This document shows positions 7,747 to 16,210 of a stretch of DNA of 44,070 bases, piece by piece. The stretch lies in contig JAFGLZ010000077.1 of the NCBI GenBank assembly GCA_016927755.1, positions 1-44,070 on the forward strand, given 5' to 3'. The DNA comes from Phycisphaerae bacterium. GTDB taxonomy: Bacteria > Planctomycetota > Phycisphaerae > UBA1845 > JAFGLZ01. Below the pieces are notes generated by a model. That model saw only the letters and a list, made by a program, of their open reading frames with translations. It did no database searches and was not told the origin of the DNA. The position numbers were made by a program, and so were the translations under genes. Numbering within the stretch: the stretch's first letter is position 1; every line of letters begins with the position of its first letter.

Positions 7747-8766
7747 TCAAGACGCCCGCCCGCGGTCCGAATCCTGACCAGACCGCGGACTCCGGTCCGT
7801 CGCCTCGGATGATGAAGGGTCGGCATTCGAGACCCCAGAATCCGCCTGTGCCAGCGGCCGGGTCCGAAAGCTCGCCATCGTCACCCCCTCGGGCCCTTCC
7901 GGAGCGCCCGCCATAGGTCGAGTCTCCGGCTTGATCACGCCTCCGCTGATCGTAAACCGCAGGGCCTCGTCAATACTCAGCGGTAACTCTATCACATCTG
8001 ACCGCGGAACGGTAATCACATATCCCGTCACCGGCGTCGGGCTGCTCGGGATGAACACCGAGACGAGGTCCTTCTCCGTCGTTGCCTCCGACAGCCGACG
8101 AATCCCCTCCCCCGTCAGCAATCCCAACGACCACATCCCTCGCCGCGGGTACTCCACGGCCACCACCGAACGGAACGCCAGGCGGTTCTCGCTCAGCAGG
8201 AAGTCCGTGATCTGCTTGACGTGCGGATACACCGCATTGACCAACGGGACCCGCTGCTGAACCCGCTCCAGCAAGCCCCACGCCGTCCGGCCGATGAAAC
8301 TCGCCACGAAGAAACCGACAAAGTATACCAGCGCGATGGCCAGGAGGAAGCCCACCAATCCCAACTTGTACTTGGCAAAGGCAATTCGCCACAAGGCCGT
8401 ACGATACGCTAACGACCCATAGGGTCGGTCAGGTCGTTCCGGACGATGGGCCGGATGGTGCACGATGAGGTATTCATTTGTCACCCAACGACCTTTGGAA
8501 TCCAACTGACCCGTTCGAACCCCATACTTCAACGTATCCCGATCCCGATCGACAGTACCGCTGGTCGGCGCGCCCGCCGTTCGTGCCAGTCCGGCGATGA
8601 AACCTTCCGTGATGTACTGCCCGATATACGCATCGACGAGCTGATACGCCCAAATAAGGATGGCAATTGTCAGCAGCGTCGGGAGCAGCGCGCCAACCCC
8701 CCGCAAGAAGAACTTCTTGAAGTCCTGGAAAAACCCGGTATTGGACTTTGCCGTATCGGGATCCAA
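7747..8766 (-). CDS. DUF502 family inner-membrane protein
   Basis: This 339-residue protein has two membrane spans, about residues 22-44 (VGALLPTLLTIAILIWAY) and 136-158. The hallmark VPLVNAVYPHVKQITDFL lies right after the second span, followed by a soluble beta-rich region with VFIPSSPTPVTGYVITVP. These are features of the DUF502 family, whose biochemical role is unknown. An insert at about 65-118 between the spans and a disordered Ser/Arg C-terminus make it longer than simple family members. The start is TTG at 8766 with a weak GGAAG 8 bases upstream. It heads the seven-gene minus-strand cluster with hpf, the PTS genes, DUF2344 and RNase E/G, and a promoter candidate lies about 100 bases upstream. 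Confidence 0.85.
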   Translation of the reverse strand: MDPDTAKSNTGFFQDFKKFFLRGVGALLPTLLTIAILIWAYQLVDAYIGQYITEGFIAGLARTAGAPTSGTVDRDRDTLKYGVRTGQLDSKGRWVTNEYLIVHHPAHRPERPDRPYGSLAYRTALWRIAFAKYKLGLVGFLLAIALVYFVGFFVASFIGRTAWGLLERVQQRVPLVNAVYPHVKQITDFLLSENRLAFRSVVAVEYPRRGMWSLGLLTGEGIRRLSEATTEKDLVSVFIPSSPTPVTGYVITVPRSDVIELPLSIDEALRFTISGGVIKPETRPMAGAPEGPEGVTMASFRTRPLAQADSGVSNADPSSSEATDRSPRSGQDSDRGRAS

Positions 8767-8800
8767 GGCGTACTTCCCGGTGGGACCGGCTCATCTCCGG

Positions 8801-8829
8801 TTGCTGGGGTTGTATAATCCCAGTAGCAA
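8801..8829 (-). promoter_or_regulatory. Leader hairpin before the DUF502-hpf-PTS cluster
   Basis: TTGCT (8801-8805) pairs with AGCAA (8825-8829), and inside it GGG (8807-8809) pairs with CCC (8819-8821) across a small asymmetric internal loop. It sits in the predicted leader between the promoter at 8864-8892 and the start at 8766. It is short and of unknown significance. Confidence 0.25.
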
Positions 8830-8863
8830 TAAGGCGCTTGCGACCTAGTTCGCGCTTTTTGCG

Positions 8864-8892
8864 AGTGTAGTCTTCCACCAACGTCACGTCAA
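8864..8892 (-). promoter_or_regulatory. Sigma70-type promoter candidate for the DUF502-hpf-PTS-rng cluster
   Basis: On the minus strand TTGACG (8892-8887, five of six consensus bases), a 17-base spacer and TACACT (8869-8864, four of six). Initiation about 7 bases on would give a leader of roughly 90 bases to the TTG start of the DUF502 gene. Confidence 0.5.
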
Positions 8893-8972
8893 TAGCTTAG
8901 CAGGACCGGTCACGGAACGCCACGCGAAACAGCCCCTCAGGTCCGCCAGGATGCCCTTGGCTAACTCCGACC

Positions 8973-10124
8973 TCATTCCCCCGCGGACCGGTAGATCTCT
9001 TCGATGCGGCTGACCATCTCCCTGTGGTCAAACCTTTTCAGGCAACGACGTCGCCCCTCCGCGCCGTAGCGCCGCCGCCTGGCGGCATCGTCAGCCAGGC
9101 TCGTGATGGCGTCGCCCAAGCCCTGGATGTCATTCAGCCCGACGAGCTCGCCCGTCTCCCCGGGCACGACCACCTCCGGAGCCCCGTCAATATCGAAGCT
9201 GATCGCGGGTCGCTCCATCAACAGGGCTTGAACCACCGCCCGAGGGAGCCCCTCCCATTGAGAAGCGTGCACCAGGATGTCCGTCCCCGTAATCAGCCGC
9301 GGAATCTCCCCCGGATCCACGAGGCCCGTCAGGAAGACCCGCTCGCGCAAACCCGCCAGGGCCAGTTCGGCCTCATACCGCTGCCGCCACGGCCCGTCGC
9401 CCACCCAGACGAATCGCAGACGTTGATTGCCTCGCACGGCCCGGCTCATCGCCCCGATCAACTGCTCGTAGCCCTTGTTCGCGAAGAGCCGCGCGATCGT
9501 CCCCACGACCACCTCATCGCCCCCGAAGTCCCACCCCTCGCGCACCTCCTGACGGTCGTACCGCGCCGGATCGAATGCGCTCACGTCCATCCCGGAGTAG
9601 ACCGTCCGGTACTGCTCCGCGCGCCCCACGCCGCCGGCCAGACACTGAGCCGTCATCGCCTCGGCCACCGTGATCATCACGTCCGTGAAACGCGCGCAAT
9701 AGCGTTCGATCGCCGCGAACATCCGCCGCTTGAGGAACGACTGCGTTCGGTTGAAGCTCATGCCGTGAACCGTGTGAACGACCTTGGGCGCGCGGACGTC
9801 TCGAGCCGCCAGCCGCCCCAAGACCCCTGCCTTGCTGCTGTGCGTGTGAACGACGTCCGGCCGCCAGGCGCTCAGCCGCCCGGCCAGGTCGCGCCGGCAG
9901 GCCCGGTCGGTCAGGGGATGAACGTCTCGGAGCAGCGAGTCCAGGATCTCGAAGGCATAGCCCCCCCGGCTCGCTCGTTCGTGAAGAGACCCCTCCGCCC
10001 CCGTTTCCGGCCCGGCGAGCAGGAGCACGTCGTGACCGCGCTCGTGCAGCCCTTCGCAGGTCAGGAGCGTATTCTCTTGCGCCCCGCCCACGATCAATCT
10101 CGTGATGATGTGGCAGATCCTCAT
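8973..10124 (-). CDS. GT4-family glycosyltransferase
   Basis: A 383-residue cytosolic GT-B glycosyltransferase. The N-terminal acceptor domain starts MRICHIITRLIVGGAQENT (the GGAQ/GGAE loop typical of GT4) and contains DVVHTHSSKAGVLGRLAA. The C-terminal nucleotide-sugar domain contains VGTIARLFANKGYEQLI, FVWVGDGPWRQRYE, and the E-x7-E-like PSQWEGLPRAVVQALLM donor-binding motif (here ASQWEG). It would transfer a sugar from an NDP-donor to a lipid or glycan precursor; donor and acceptor cannot be read from sequence. The ATG at 10124 is chosen because the family core starts there; the longer frame to 10193 overlaps the GT2 gene. It lies 16 bases after the GT2 gene, so the two are probably cotranscribed. 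Confidence 0.9.
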   Translation of the reverse strand: MRICHIITRLIVGGAQENTLLTCEGLHERGHDVLLLAGPETGAEGSLHERASRGGYAFEILDSLLRDVHPLTDRACRRDLAGRLSAWRPDVVHTHSSKAGVLGRLAARDVRAPKVVHTVHGMSFNRTQSFLKRRMFAAIERYCARFTDVMITVAEAMTAQCLAGGVGRAEQYRTVYSGMDVSAFDPARYDRQEVREGWDFGGDEVVVGTIARLFANKGYEQLIGAMSRAVRGNQRLRFVWVGDGPWRQRYEAELALAGLRERVFLTGLVDPGEIPRLITGTDILVHASQWEGLPRAVVQALLMERPAISFDIDGAPEVVVPGETGELVGLNDIQGLGDAITSLADDAARRRRYGAEGRRRCLKRFDHREMVSRIEEIYRSAGE

Positions 10125-10140
10125 GAGGCCGCCGTGACGG

Positions 10141-11178
10141 TCAATCCGCGTCGTTCGAGGAGGCCACGCCTGCGGAGGAAGCCGCCCCAGCACCCGGACC
10201 GGATCGGGACAGCCCTCGAAGCAACTCCATCTGCCGCCGCTGGAGACGGTAGCCCTCGTTCCGAAGATCTCGGATCTGGCCCGCGACGAATCCGGTCAGA
10301 AGGCCGACCAGCCCGGTCCCCGTCGCCATCATCCCCACGATAGGCAACATGATGCTGCCTCTGTCCGAGCCGACCACGAACAAGATGAGCCTCGTGAGCA
10401 AGGTGATCAGGCCCATGCCCAGCAGCCCGCCGCCCAGCCAGCCAAACAGGGCCATGGGGGATTCGGCCAGCCCGCGCGCGATGTGCGAAACGATCAGTCC
10501 GCCGGCTCGAAAACGACGCTTCTCCTTGCGACGGTCCGGGCTCCACGCCAACGTCGCCGGGATCTCCATCATCCTGAACCCCAGCGCGTGGGCCTTGCTG
10601 ATGATCTCCAGGTGGAGCTCCTTCCCGTCCGAGTGCAGGTCCATCGCATCGAGCACGTCACGTCGATACGCTCGCGTCATGCCGGTGTTCATCGTCAGCC
10701 CGCCCGGCATCAAGCGCCGAAGCAGCACGTTGCCAAACTGAGTCAGGAACACTCGATGCGTCGGAACGTTCTCCAGCCTGCCCCCCTCCATGTGAGGGCT
10801 GGCCACCACCATGTCCACGCCCGGGCGCTCGCACGCAACAAGAAGCCGGTGCACGATGTCCGTTCCCCAGCTCAGATCCGCCTCCGTGGCGACGACGAAC
10901 TCCCCCCGAGCCGCCGCGAACCCCGTCCTCAGCGCATGCCCCCGGCCTCGGTTGTTCTCGTAGGTGATGATGCGGATCCGCGGATCCTCGCCGGCGGCCT
11001 GGCGGGCGAGCGAAAGCGAGTCGTCCACGCTGCCGTCGTTGACGAGAATGAACTCCCAGCTCCGCCCAAGGCTCTCCAGCGAGCCCCGCATCGCCGCCAC
11101 CGCCTCTGCGATCTTGGCGGACTCGTTGTACATCGGTGAAACCACGGAGACGGCGGGAGCATCGTTCTGATCTGACAT
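10141..11178 (-). CDS. GT2-family glycosyltransferase, dolichyl-phosphate-mannose-synthase-like, with C-terminal membrane helices
   Basis: A 345-residue protein. The N-terminal GT-A domain has VSVVSPMYNESAKIAEAV, the FILVNDGSVDDS nucleotide-binding motif, NRGRGHALRTG and the ATEADLSWG metal-site region (EAD in place of DAD). After about residue 235 there are two hydrophobic spans (ALFGWLGGGLLGMGLITLL and MLPIVGMMATGTGLVGLLTG), then a basic amphipathic tail. This layout is typical of enzymes that put a sugar on polyprenyl phosphate at the membrane. The ATG at 11178 has no obvious ribosome binding site. It pairs with the GT4 gene downstream, suggesting a small surface-glycan step. Confidence 0.87.
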   Translation of the reverse strand: MSDQNDAPAVSVVSPMYNESAKIAEAVAAMRGSLESLGRSWEFILVNDGSVDDSLSLARQAAGEDPRIRIITYENNRGRGHALRTGFAAARGEFVVATEADLSWGTDIVHRLLVACERPGVDMVVASPHMEGGRLENVPTHRVFLTQFGNVLLRRLMPGGLTMNTGMTRAYRRDVLDAMDLHSDGKELHLEIISKAHALGFRMMEIPATLAWSPDRRKEKRRFRAGGLIVSHIARGLAESPMALFGWLGGGLLGMGLITLLTRLILFVVGSDRGSIMLPIVGMMATGTGLVGLLTGFVAGQIRDLRNEGYRLQRRQMELLRGLSRSGPGAGAASSAGVASSNDAD

Positions 11179-11335
11179 AGCTTATGATGTTTACCGAATA
11201 GCGCCAGTCCCCGCAAGCCTGGCATCGCGGACGTGGCCCGGCGGCAAGTGAGCCAGCCTGTCTTCGAGCCGGTCTTGTCCGCGGACGGACCGTCCCCCAC
11301 GGCACCTGGACGACACCCGTGTGCCGCGGAGGCAA

Positions 11336-12523
11336 TCAGTTTCTCGAAACGTCCGGAAGGGCCTCGGATTTCGTCTGATCAGCGGGCGTCGACGATCGGT
11401 CCGGCTCGGCCAGCGGTTGAGCGAACTCGGACAGCACGCTGTTGGAGAAGAACCCGTCCGCCGGCGTTCGCTCGGCCAGGTAACGATCGAAGAACGCCAC
11501 CGTCCGCGCCGCGTACTGCTCGGGTTGGATGATCACCGATTGATTGTGCTTGGCGCTGGGTACGATCCACTTGTACTTGGGCTGGCTCGAGAGGGCGTAC
11601 AACAATTCCGTCTGCTCCACGGGAATATAGCTGTCCTTCTCGCCGTGAACGAAGAAGATCGGCCGGGGCGACATCCGCATCAACGCCTTGCGGACCGACG
11701 GGAACTCGACCCCCAACTCGTGCTGCGCCTGCTGGATCATGCACCACCGCAACACTCGCCAGAACGCGGGGTGATGGTTCTCGTACACGAATCGGACTTT
11801 CGCGAAGATGTACGCCCAGCGCTTCATGAGGTGTTCGATCGTGGTATCCGTGCTGAACGCACCGTCCACGAGCAACGCATGCACTCTCGGGTCGTTCTGA
11901 GCCGCCAGGATCGCCGCCCCCGCCCCGCGACTGATCCCGAAGATGCCCAGCTTCACCGGATATGCGTTGGCCTCCAGCCAGTCCTCGACGTATGCGATCG
12001 CCCCGACCATGTCGTTGACTTCGCGGTCGCTGGCCCACTGTCGGGGCTCGTAGTTCGGCTCCTGGCTGCTGTCCCCGTGGCCTCGGAAGTCGAAGCTGAA
12101 GATGTCGTAGCCCGCCTCGATCAGCGGCCGACAGTAGCGGGCGCAACTGCTCCTGTCGCTGGCGTACTCGTGGGCGAAGATCACCATGCCCCGCCGCGCC
12201 ACGTCCGGGTTGCCCCGCAGGAGGACTCCCCGCAGGTTCAGCCCGTCAAACGACCGAAACTCCACCTCTTCCCCGGCGAGCGGGACGAAGTCTCGCGGCC
12301 CGCGTGACAGGGGTGGCGGCGTATCTTTCAGGATGTTCAACGAGATGTTCACGTACTTGCGGATGATCAGGATGGGGGTGATGACCAGAATCAGCAGGGT
12401 CAGGAAGATGGCCGTCAGGGCCCAGTTCCGAGCGATCAGATCCCACACGACTCGCGCCGTCGTGAGCCCGGGATCACCGGCCGCAAGGAGAGAGACGAGC
12501 TGTATGCAAACGGAACCCATCAC
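11336..12523 (-). CDS. Membrane-anchored alpha/beta hydrolase
   Basis: A 395-residue protein with a membrane span at about 36-55 (LTAIFLTLLILVITPILII) and then an alpha/beta hydrolase domain. The oxyanion region is VIFAHEYASDRSS, followed by FSFDFRGHGDSS. The nucleophile elbow is GIFGISRGAGAA (Ser in GISRG), the acid is in FFVHGEKDSYIP, and the histidine is in VPSAKHNQS. This matches the dienelactone-hydrolase/serine-aminopeptidase S33 style of enzyme; the substrate is unknown. The N-terminus (MMGSVCIQLVSLLAAGD) before the span is short. A promoter candidate (12640-12668) lies upstream; downstream, 157 bases without a recognisable feature separate it from the GT2 gene. Confidence 0.85.
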   Translation of the reverse strand: MMGSVCIQLVSLLAAGDPGLTTARVVWDLIARNWALTAIFLTLLILVITPILIIRKYVNISLNILKDTPPPLSRGPRDFVPLAGEEVEFRSFDGLNLRGVLLRGNPDVARRGMVIFAHEYASDRSSCARYCRPLIEAGYDIFSFDFRGHGDSSQEPNYEPRQWASDREVNDMVGAIAYVEDWLEANAYPVKLGIFGISRGAGAAILAAQNDPRVHALLVDGAFSTDTTIEHLMKRWAYIFAKVRFVYENHHPAFWRVLRWCMIQQAQHELGVEFPSVRKALMRMSPRPIFFVHGEKDSYIPVEQTELLYALSSQPKYKWIVPSAKHNQSVIIQPEQYAARTVAFFDRYLAERTPADGFFSNSVLSEFAQPLAEPDRSSTPADQTKSEALPDVSRN

Positions 12524-12639
12524 GCGAGCAACCCCAGCGGAACGGATGCCAGTTCCCGCGCCCTACCCCGTATTACCAGACCTGCTATGTCGGATTGATT
12601 AACGCGGCGACCGCGCCGTCGCCTGCGCGACATGTGAAT

Positions 12640-12668
12640 ACTATAGGTTCATGTCCCCTCAGCGCCAA
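12640..12668 (-). promoter_or_regulatory. Sigma70-type promoter candidate for the alpha/beta hydrolase
   Basis: On the minus strand TTGGCG (12668-12663), a 17-base spacer and TATAGT (12645-12640, five of six). The -10 lies inside an imperfect inverted repeat (GACATGTGAA near 12629, TTCATGTC near 12648), which could be an operator. The leader to the start at 12523 would be about 110 bases. Confidence 0.45.
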
Positions 12669-13187
12669 GCCCGACCGGGCCTGCTGCTCGATTTCCTCGC
12701 CCACCCGCCCTCGACCCGTGTGCCCCCGCCCGACACCCCCTATTACCGGAAGTGGAGCGCGGATAGGGGCCGGATGTAAACCTAGGCAATCTCTCTTCGG
12801 ATCTGGCGGCTGGTGCGGCCGATGCGACACAACGCGGCTGGGGCGAATATTCTGGCGATCACTGATAGACCCGGTGAACTCGGTGGCATAAGATTGAGTG
12901 TTTGACCGCCAAAGTCCGATATGAGTAACGGTTAAGTACGATGCGGTCCAGGGGAGGAAGGGGGAGCGTCGACCTGCTGAGAGCGGCAGATCCATCGATG
13001 CTCGGTCTATGCCGCGCGGGCTCTGCGGCGGTTGCGGCCGATTCACACCCTTGGGCCAACTGGCTAACGTTAGACGAACCGGACACGACCTTGTTGATCG
13101 TCCAGGGCTCACGACCGACAGGACCCCACTGTCTTGTCGCCCGGATTGACGTTGCTGCAAAGACAAGCTGAAGAAGGAGACGTGTTC
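12669..13187. other. Intergenic region with no recognised gene
   Basis: About 520 bases between the hydrolase promoter and the S8 protease. Frames here (for example a 193-codon minus frame from 13166) have no recognisable motif, and their composition looks like chance in G+C-rich DNA. No tRNA, riboswitch or strong terminator was seen. The promoter of the S8 protease is presumably here but no clear -35/-10 pair stands out. Confidence 0.5.
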
Positions 13188-15893
13188 ATGAGGCTTCAGT
13201 CATGCCTAGGGGAGCAGGGCAAGCGACGACTGCAGGCGCGGGCGGTGCTTGCGGGCGCGCTGATCATGTTGGCGTCTGCTCAGGCGGCTCTGTCGGCGGA
13301 AACTCCCGTGTACTACAGTCGGGGCGAGGCCGTTCGGCTGGAACCCGCTACCGACTACGTCACCGTGGAACTCGCCAAGGGAGCGGATTCCAAGGCGGTG
13401 GGCCGGGAGTTGGCGGCGCTGGGAATGCCGAGCATGGTCGCGCCCAATGAAGGAGCGATCTTGAGAGGCCTCAGGATGGTTCCCGTCCTCGGGGGCCCTC
13501 CAGACGCGGCAGCGCAGATCCGGCAGGTCTCCGGCGTCAAGCAGGTTCGCAAGCTCTACCGTCTGTACGAGAGCGGGCGGATCATGATGGTAACCGATCG
13601 GATCGTGGTCAAGTTCCAGGCGGGGCTTGGCGACGCGGAGATCAGCAAGTGCCTCAGCGAGTACGGGCTTGCCAAGATCCGGAAGGTCAAGGGGCTGGCA
13701 AGTGCGTACTTGGTGCGAGTGCTCGATCCGGAGGGCGATGCCGTCGCCGTCGCGGCCAAGTTGTACAAGGACTCGAGGAGCGTCTACTGCCATCCGGATT
13801 TCCTCACGGAGCTGGTGCGATACCAGGTCGCAGACCCGCTTTACCCGAATCAGTGGCATCTCAACAACACGGGGCAAAGCGGCGCGACCGTCGATGCCGA
13901 CATTGACTGGCCCGAGGCCTGGGCCGAGGTCTCCGGGCTGACATCCCAGGGGAGCGTGCGCGTGGCCATCAATGATGACAGCGTGCAGCGGAATCACGAG
14001 GATCTGGCAGACGCCTATGTGGGCGGGTGGGACACCTTCGATGAAGACGCCGACCCGACCCCTGGACTGCCGGGGGAAGATCATGGGACCTGCGTAGCGG
14101 GGGTGGCGCTCGCACGATTGAACGGCATCGGCGTTGTCGGGGCAGCCCCGACGGCTCAGCTCCTCGGCATTCGCCTTGGACTCTACATCTATGAGGTCAA
14201 CGCGGCCGAGGGATTCACGTTCGCCTCAACGCAGAACGCGGACATCATCAACAACAGTTGGGGCGGTCCCTACCCCCCGTCAGACGTTCTCTACGATGCC
14301 ATTCAGCAGGCTGCCACAACGGGGCGAAACGGTAGGGGAATGGTCATTCTCTTCGCCGCCGGCAACTATCCGAGCTATATCACCGACGTCAATGCCAAGG
14401 CCGCGTTGTCGCAGGTGATCGCCATCGGGGGTTCCGACTGTTTCGACCGGCGATACGACGACAGCGCCTTCGGTCCGGAGCTGTGTGTCGTGGCACCGAC
14501 GTGGAACTACGGAGCGCTCGGGATTACGACGACCGACGTCATGGACGATCCGAATCTCGGGATTCCCACGGCTGGGTACAACGAAGGTAGCGGAACCGAC
14601 ATCTTTGGAGAACCTGATCTCCTGAACGGGAGTTACACCCAGAACTTCGGGGGCACGTCCAGCGCCACGCCTCTTGTGGCCGGCGTCTGTGCCCTCATCC
14701 TCAGGGCGAACCCCACCCTGACCAACGAGCAGGTTCGGCGGATCCTGGAGCACTCAGCGGACCAGATCGACTCGGTGGCGGCCGGCTACGGGGCGGTGAG
14801 CGGGCACAGCCTTCTGTATGGATATGGACGGGTCAACGCGTACAAAGCGGTTGTCGCGGCCAAAGCCGCCTCGGGTGGCTCAAGCTACCCGCCCCCCGTC
14901 ACGGAGCTGAGGCAGCTCGGTTCCAGCACGATCAATCTCTCGTGGAAGAACCCGTCGGAGGAGGTCGCCTCCGTGATGGTCATTCACTCGAACAGCCCGA
15001 TTACGTGGCTCCCGTCGGGCATCCGCAACAAGACTCCGACCAACTACACTGTCGGCCAGTTCGTTGCACCTGGCGTTGAGGTCGTCAGCAACACGATCGG
15101 TGAGAGCTTCCAGGACGACCCCGGGATCGGGATACACTACTACGCCGTCTTCGTCCGCAACGAGCCAAGTCGGTGGTCGTGGGGCGAATCCGTCATGGCT
15201 CCACTCGGGAAGAAGAGCGCTCCCAAGGCGAGCGTCTCGGCCACGCCCAAGATCGGTGCGTCTCCCCTTACTGTTACATTCAGCGGGGGGGCGCTCGATC
15301 CGGATCTCGAGAACATCGAGTTTGACTACACCTGGGACTTCGGCGACGGCTCTTCCGCCTCCGGACAGCCCTACGCCACGCATGAGTACAAGAACGCCGG
15401 GACGTACATGGCCACGCTCACCGCCACGGACGTCAGCGGCCTGATCGGAACGGCCATGGTTCGAATCCAGGTCTCCTCGAAGCCGAATCAACCGCCGGTG
15501 GCACGGATCGCGCTGTCTCCCGGAGACGGACCCGCGCCGCATACCGTCCGCCTCCAGGCGGTGGCCAGCGACGTCGACGGCACGATCACGCAGTACGGCT
15601 GGGACTTCGGTGACGGGACGTTCGCCGCCGGGCAGATCGTGGAGCATACCTACACGCAGCCCGGCGCGTATGCCGTCACGCTCGAGGTCATCGACGATCA
15701 AGCCATGAGCGCCAAGGCCACCGTCGCCGTCAGCGTTTGGGACGACACGGGCGGCATACCGAAGCCGACGGGCGGAACGACCGACGGCACGACTACGCAG
15801 CTATGCGGAACCTGCGGTTCGGCCGGACTGCCGACGCTCGTCGCCTCGATGCTCGGATGGGGTCTGCTGACGCTCCGACGAAGACGACGATAG
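13188..15893 (+). CDS. Secreted kexin-like S8 serine protease with two PKD domains and Cys-Gly/Arg C-terminal tail
   Basis: A 901-residue exported protease. The signal peptide is MRLQSCLGEQGKRRLQ followed by a hydrophobic stretch ending ASAQAALSA. An N-terminal inhibitor/fervidolysin-like prodomain region covers about 40-220. The S8 triad is complete: D263/D264 in VAINDDSVQRNHEDL (DD pair as in kexins), H299 in GEDHGTCVAGVA and S491 in FGGTSSATPLVAG, with the oxyanion Asn in INNSWGG. A fibronectin-like region (590-675) precedes two PKD domains, about 680-765 and 768-850, each with WDFGDG. The C-terminus (CGTCGSAG, hydrophobic stretch, LRRRRR) resembles a sorting/anchoring signal. The start has GGAG 8 bases upstream; an in-frame upstream start at 13134 would bury the signal peptide. 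A terminator follows at 15929. Confidence 0.92.
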   Translation: MRLQSCLGEQGKRRLQARAVLAGALIMLASAQAALSAETPVYYSRGEAVRLEPATDYVTVELAKGADSKAVGRELAALGMPSMVAPNEGAILRGLRMVPVLGGPPDAAAQIRQVSGVKQVRKLYRLYESGRIMMVTDRIVVKFQAGLGDAEISKCLSEYGLAKIRKVKGLASAYLVRVLDPEGDAVAVAAKLYKDSRSVYCHPDFLTELVRYQVADPLYPNQWHLNNTGQSGATVDADIDWPEAWAEVSGLTSQGSVRVAINDDSVQRNHEDLADAYVGGWDTFDEDADPTPGLPGEDHGTCVAGVALARLNGIGVVGAAPTAQLLGIRLGLYIYEVNAAEGFTFASTQNADIINNSWGGPYPPSDVLYDAIQQAATTGRNGRGMVILFAAGNYPSYITDVNAKAALSQVIAIGGSDCFDRRYDDSAFGPELCVVAPTWNYGALGITTTDVMDDPNLGIPTAGYNEGSGTDIFGEPDLLNGSYTQNFGGTSSATPLVAGVCALILRANPTLTNEQVRRILEHSADQIDSVAAGYGAVSGHSLLYGYGRVNAYKAVVAAKAASGGSSYPPPVTELRQLGSSTINLSWKNPSEEVASVMVIHSNSPITWLPSGIRNKTPTNYTVGQFVAPGVEVVSNTIGESFQDDPGIGIHYYAVFVRNEPSRWSWGESVMAPLGKKSAPKASVSATPKIGASPLTVTFSGGALDPDLENIEFDYTWDFGDGSSASGQPYATHEYKNAGTYMATLTATDVSGLIGTAMVRIQVSSKPNQPPVARIALSPGDGPAPHTVRLQAVASDVDGTITQYGWDFGDGTFAAGQIVEHTYTQPGAYAVTLEVIDDQAMSAKATVAVSVWDDTGGIPKPTGGTTDGTTTQLCGTCGSAGLPTLVASMLGWGLLTLRRRRR

Positions 15894-15928
15894 GCAGCCG
15901 ACTCGGCTCTCGCCGTCGCGCATACAAG

Positions 15929-15967
15929 ACGGCACGCCCGCCAGCCCGGCGGACGTGCCGTTTCTTT
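15929..15967 (+). terminator. Rho-independent terminator after the S8 protease
   Basis: ACGGCACG (15929-15936) pairs with CGTGCCGT (15954-15961), and an inner CCGCC/GGCGG extends the stem. It is followed directly by TTTCTTT. It lies 36 bases after the protease stop codon. Confidence 0.85.
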
Positions 15968-15998
15968 GGAGTGCGGTGGCTTGACACCGCCTTTCGAC
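15967..15998. repeat. Dispersed intergenic repeat, inverted copy
   Basis: GGAGTGCGGTGGCTTGACAC and the following CGCCTTTCG are the reverse complement of the core of the 58-bp repeat at 16046-16203. The core GCGGTG-GCTTGA-CACCGC can fold as a 6-bp stem. It abuts the terminator of the protease gene. Confidence 0.7.
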
Positions 15999-16045
15999 TA
16001 GCCGGTGCGTTTCTATGCAGGTCTTCCTCTCGTGGTAGCGAGGAA

Positions 16046-16203
16046 AGCGGCGTCGAGCCGCCGCAGCCAAAGCGGTGTCAAGCCACCGCACTCCATACTC
16101 CAGAGCGGCGTCGAGCCGCCGCAGCCAAAGCGGTGTCAAGCCACCGCACTCCATACTTCAGAACGGCGTCGAGCCCCAACGGGGCAGGCCGCCCGCACTC
16201 CAT
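16046..16203. repeat. 58-bp tandem repeat, about 2.7 copies, of a dispersed palindromic element
   Basis: Units start at 16046, 16104 and 16162, an exact 58-base period. The first two are nearly identical. The third diverges after GGCGTCGAGCC and ends with CCGCACTCCATA. Each unit contains two small palindromes (GGCG-tcgagc-CGCC and GCGGTG-tcaagc-CACCGC). Read on the minus strand the element yields spurious short reading frames beginning MECGGLTPL. The array lies directly downstream of the Gfo/Idh gene stop at 16211. Confidence 0.85.
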
Positions 16204-16210
16204 AACGGCC

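Noticed and set aside
8474..8887. 137-codon minus frame over the start of the DUF502 gene
   Set aside because: Its start lies inside the promoter candidate and it overlaps DUF502 in another frame without any motif.
9024..10343. 439-codon plus-strand frame opposite the glycosyltransferases
   Set aside because: Antisense to the GT4 gene, Pro/Arg/His-rich and without any domain.
12585..13166. 193-codon minus-strand frame upstream of the S8 protease
   Set aside because: Arg/Pro/Ser-rich, no family resemblance, no ribosome binding site.
15801..16154. Minus-strand frame beginning MECGGLTPL
   Set aside because: It is translated intergenic repeat, a known type of false gene call; the same peptide start recurs in the copy near 17640.
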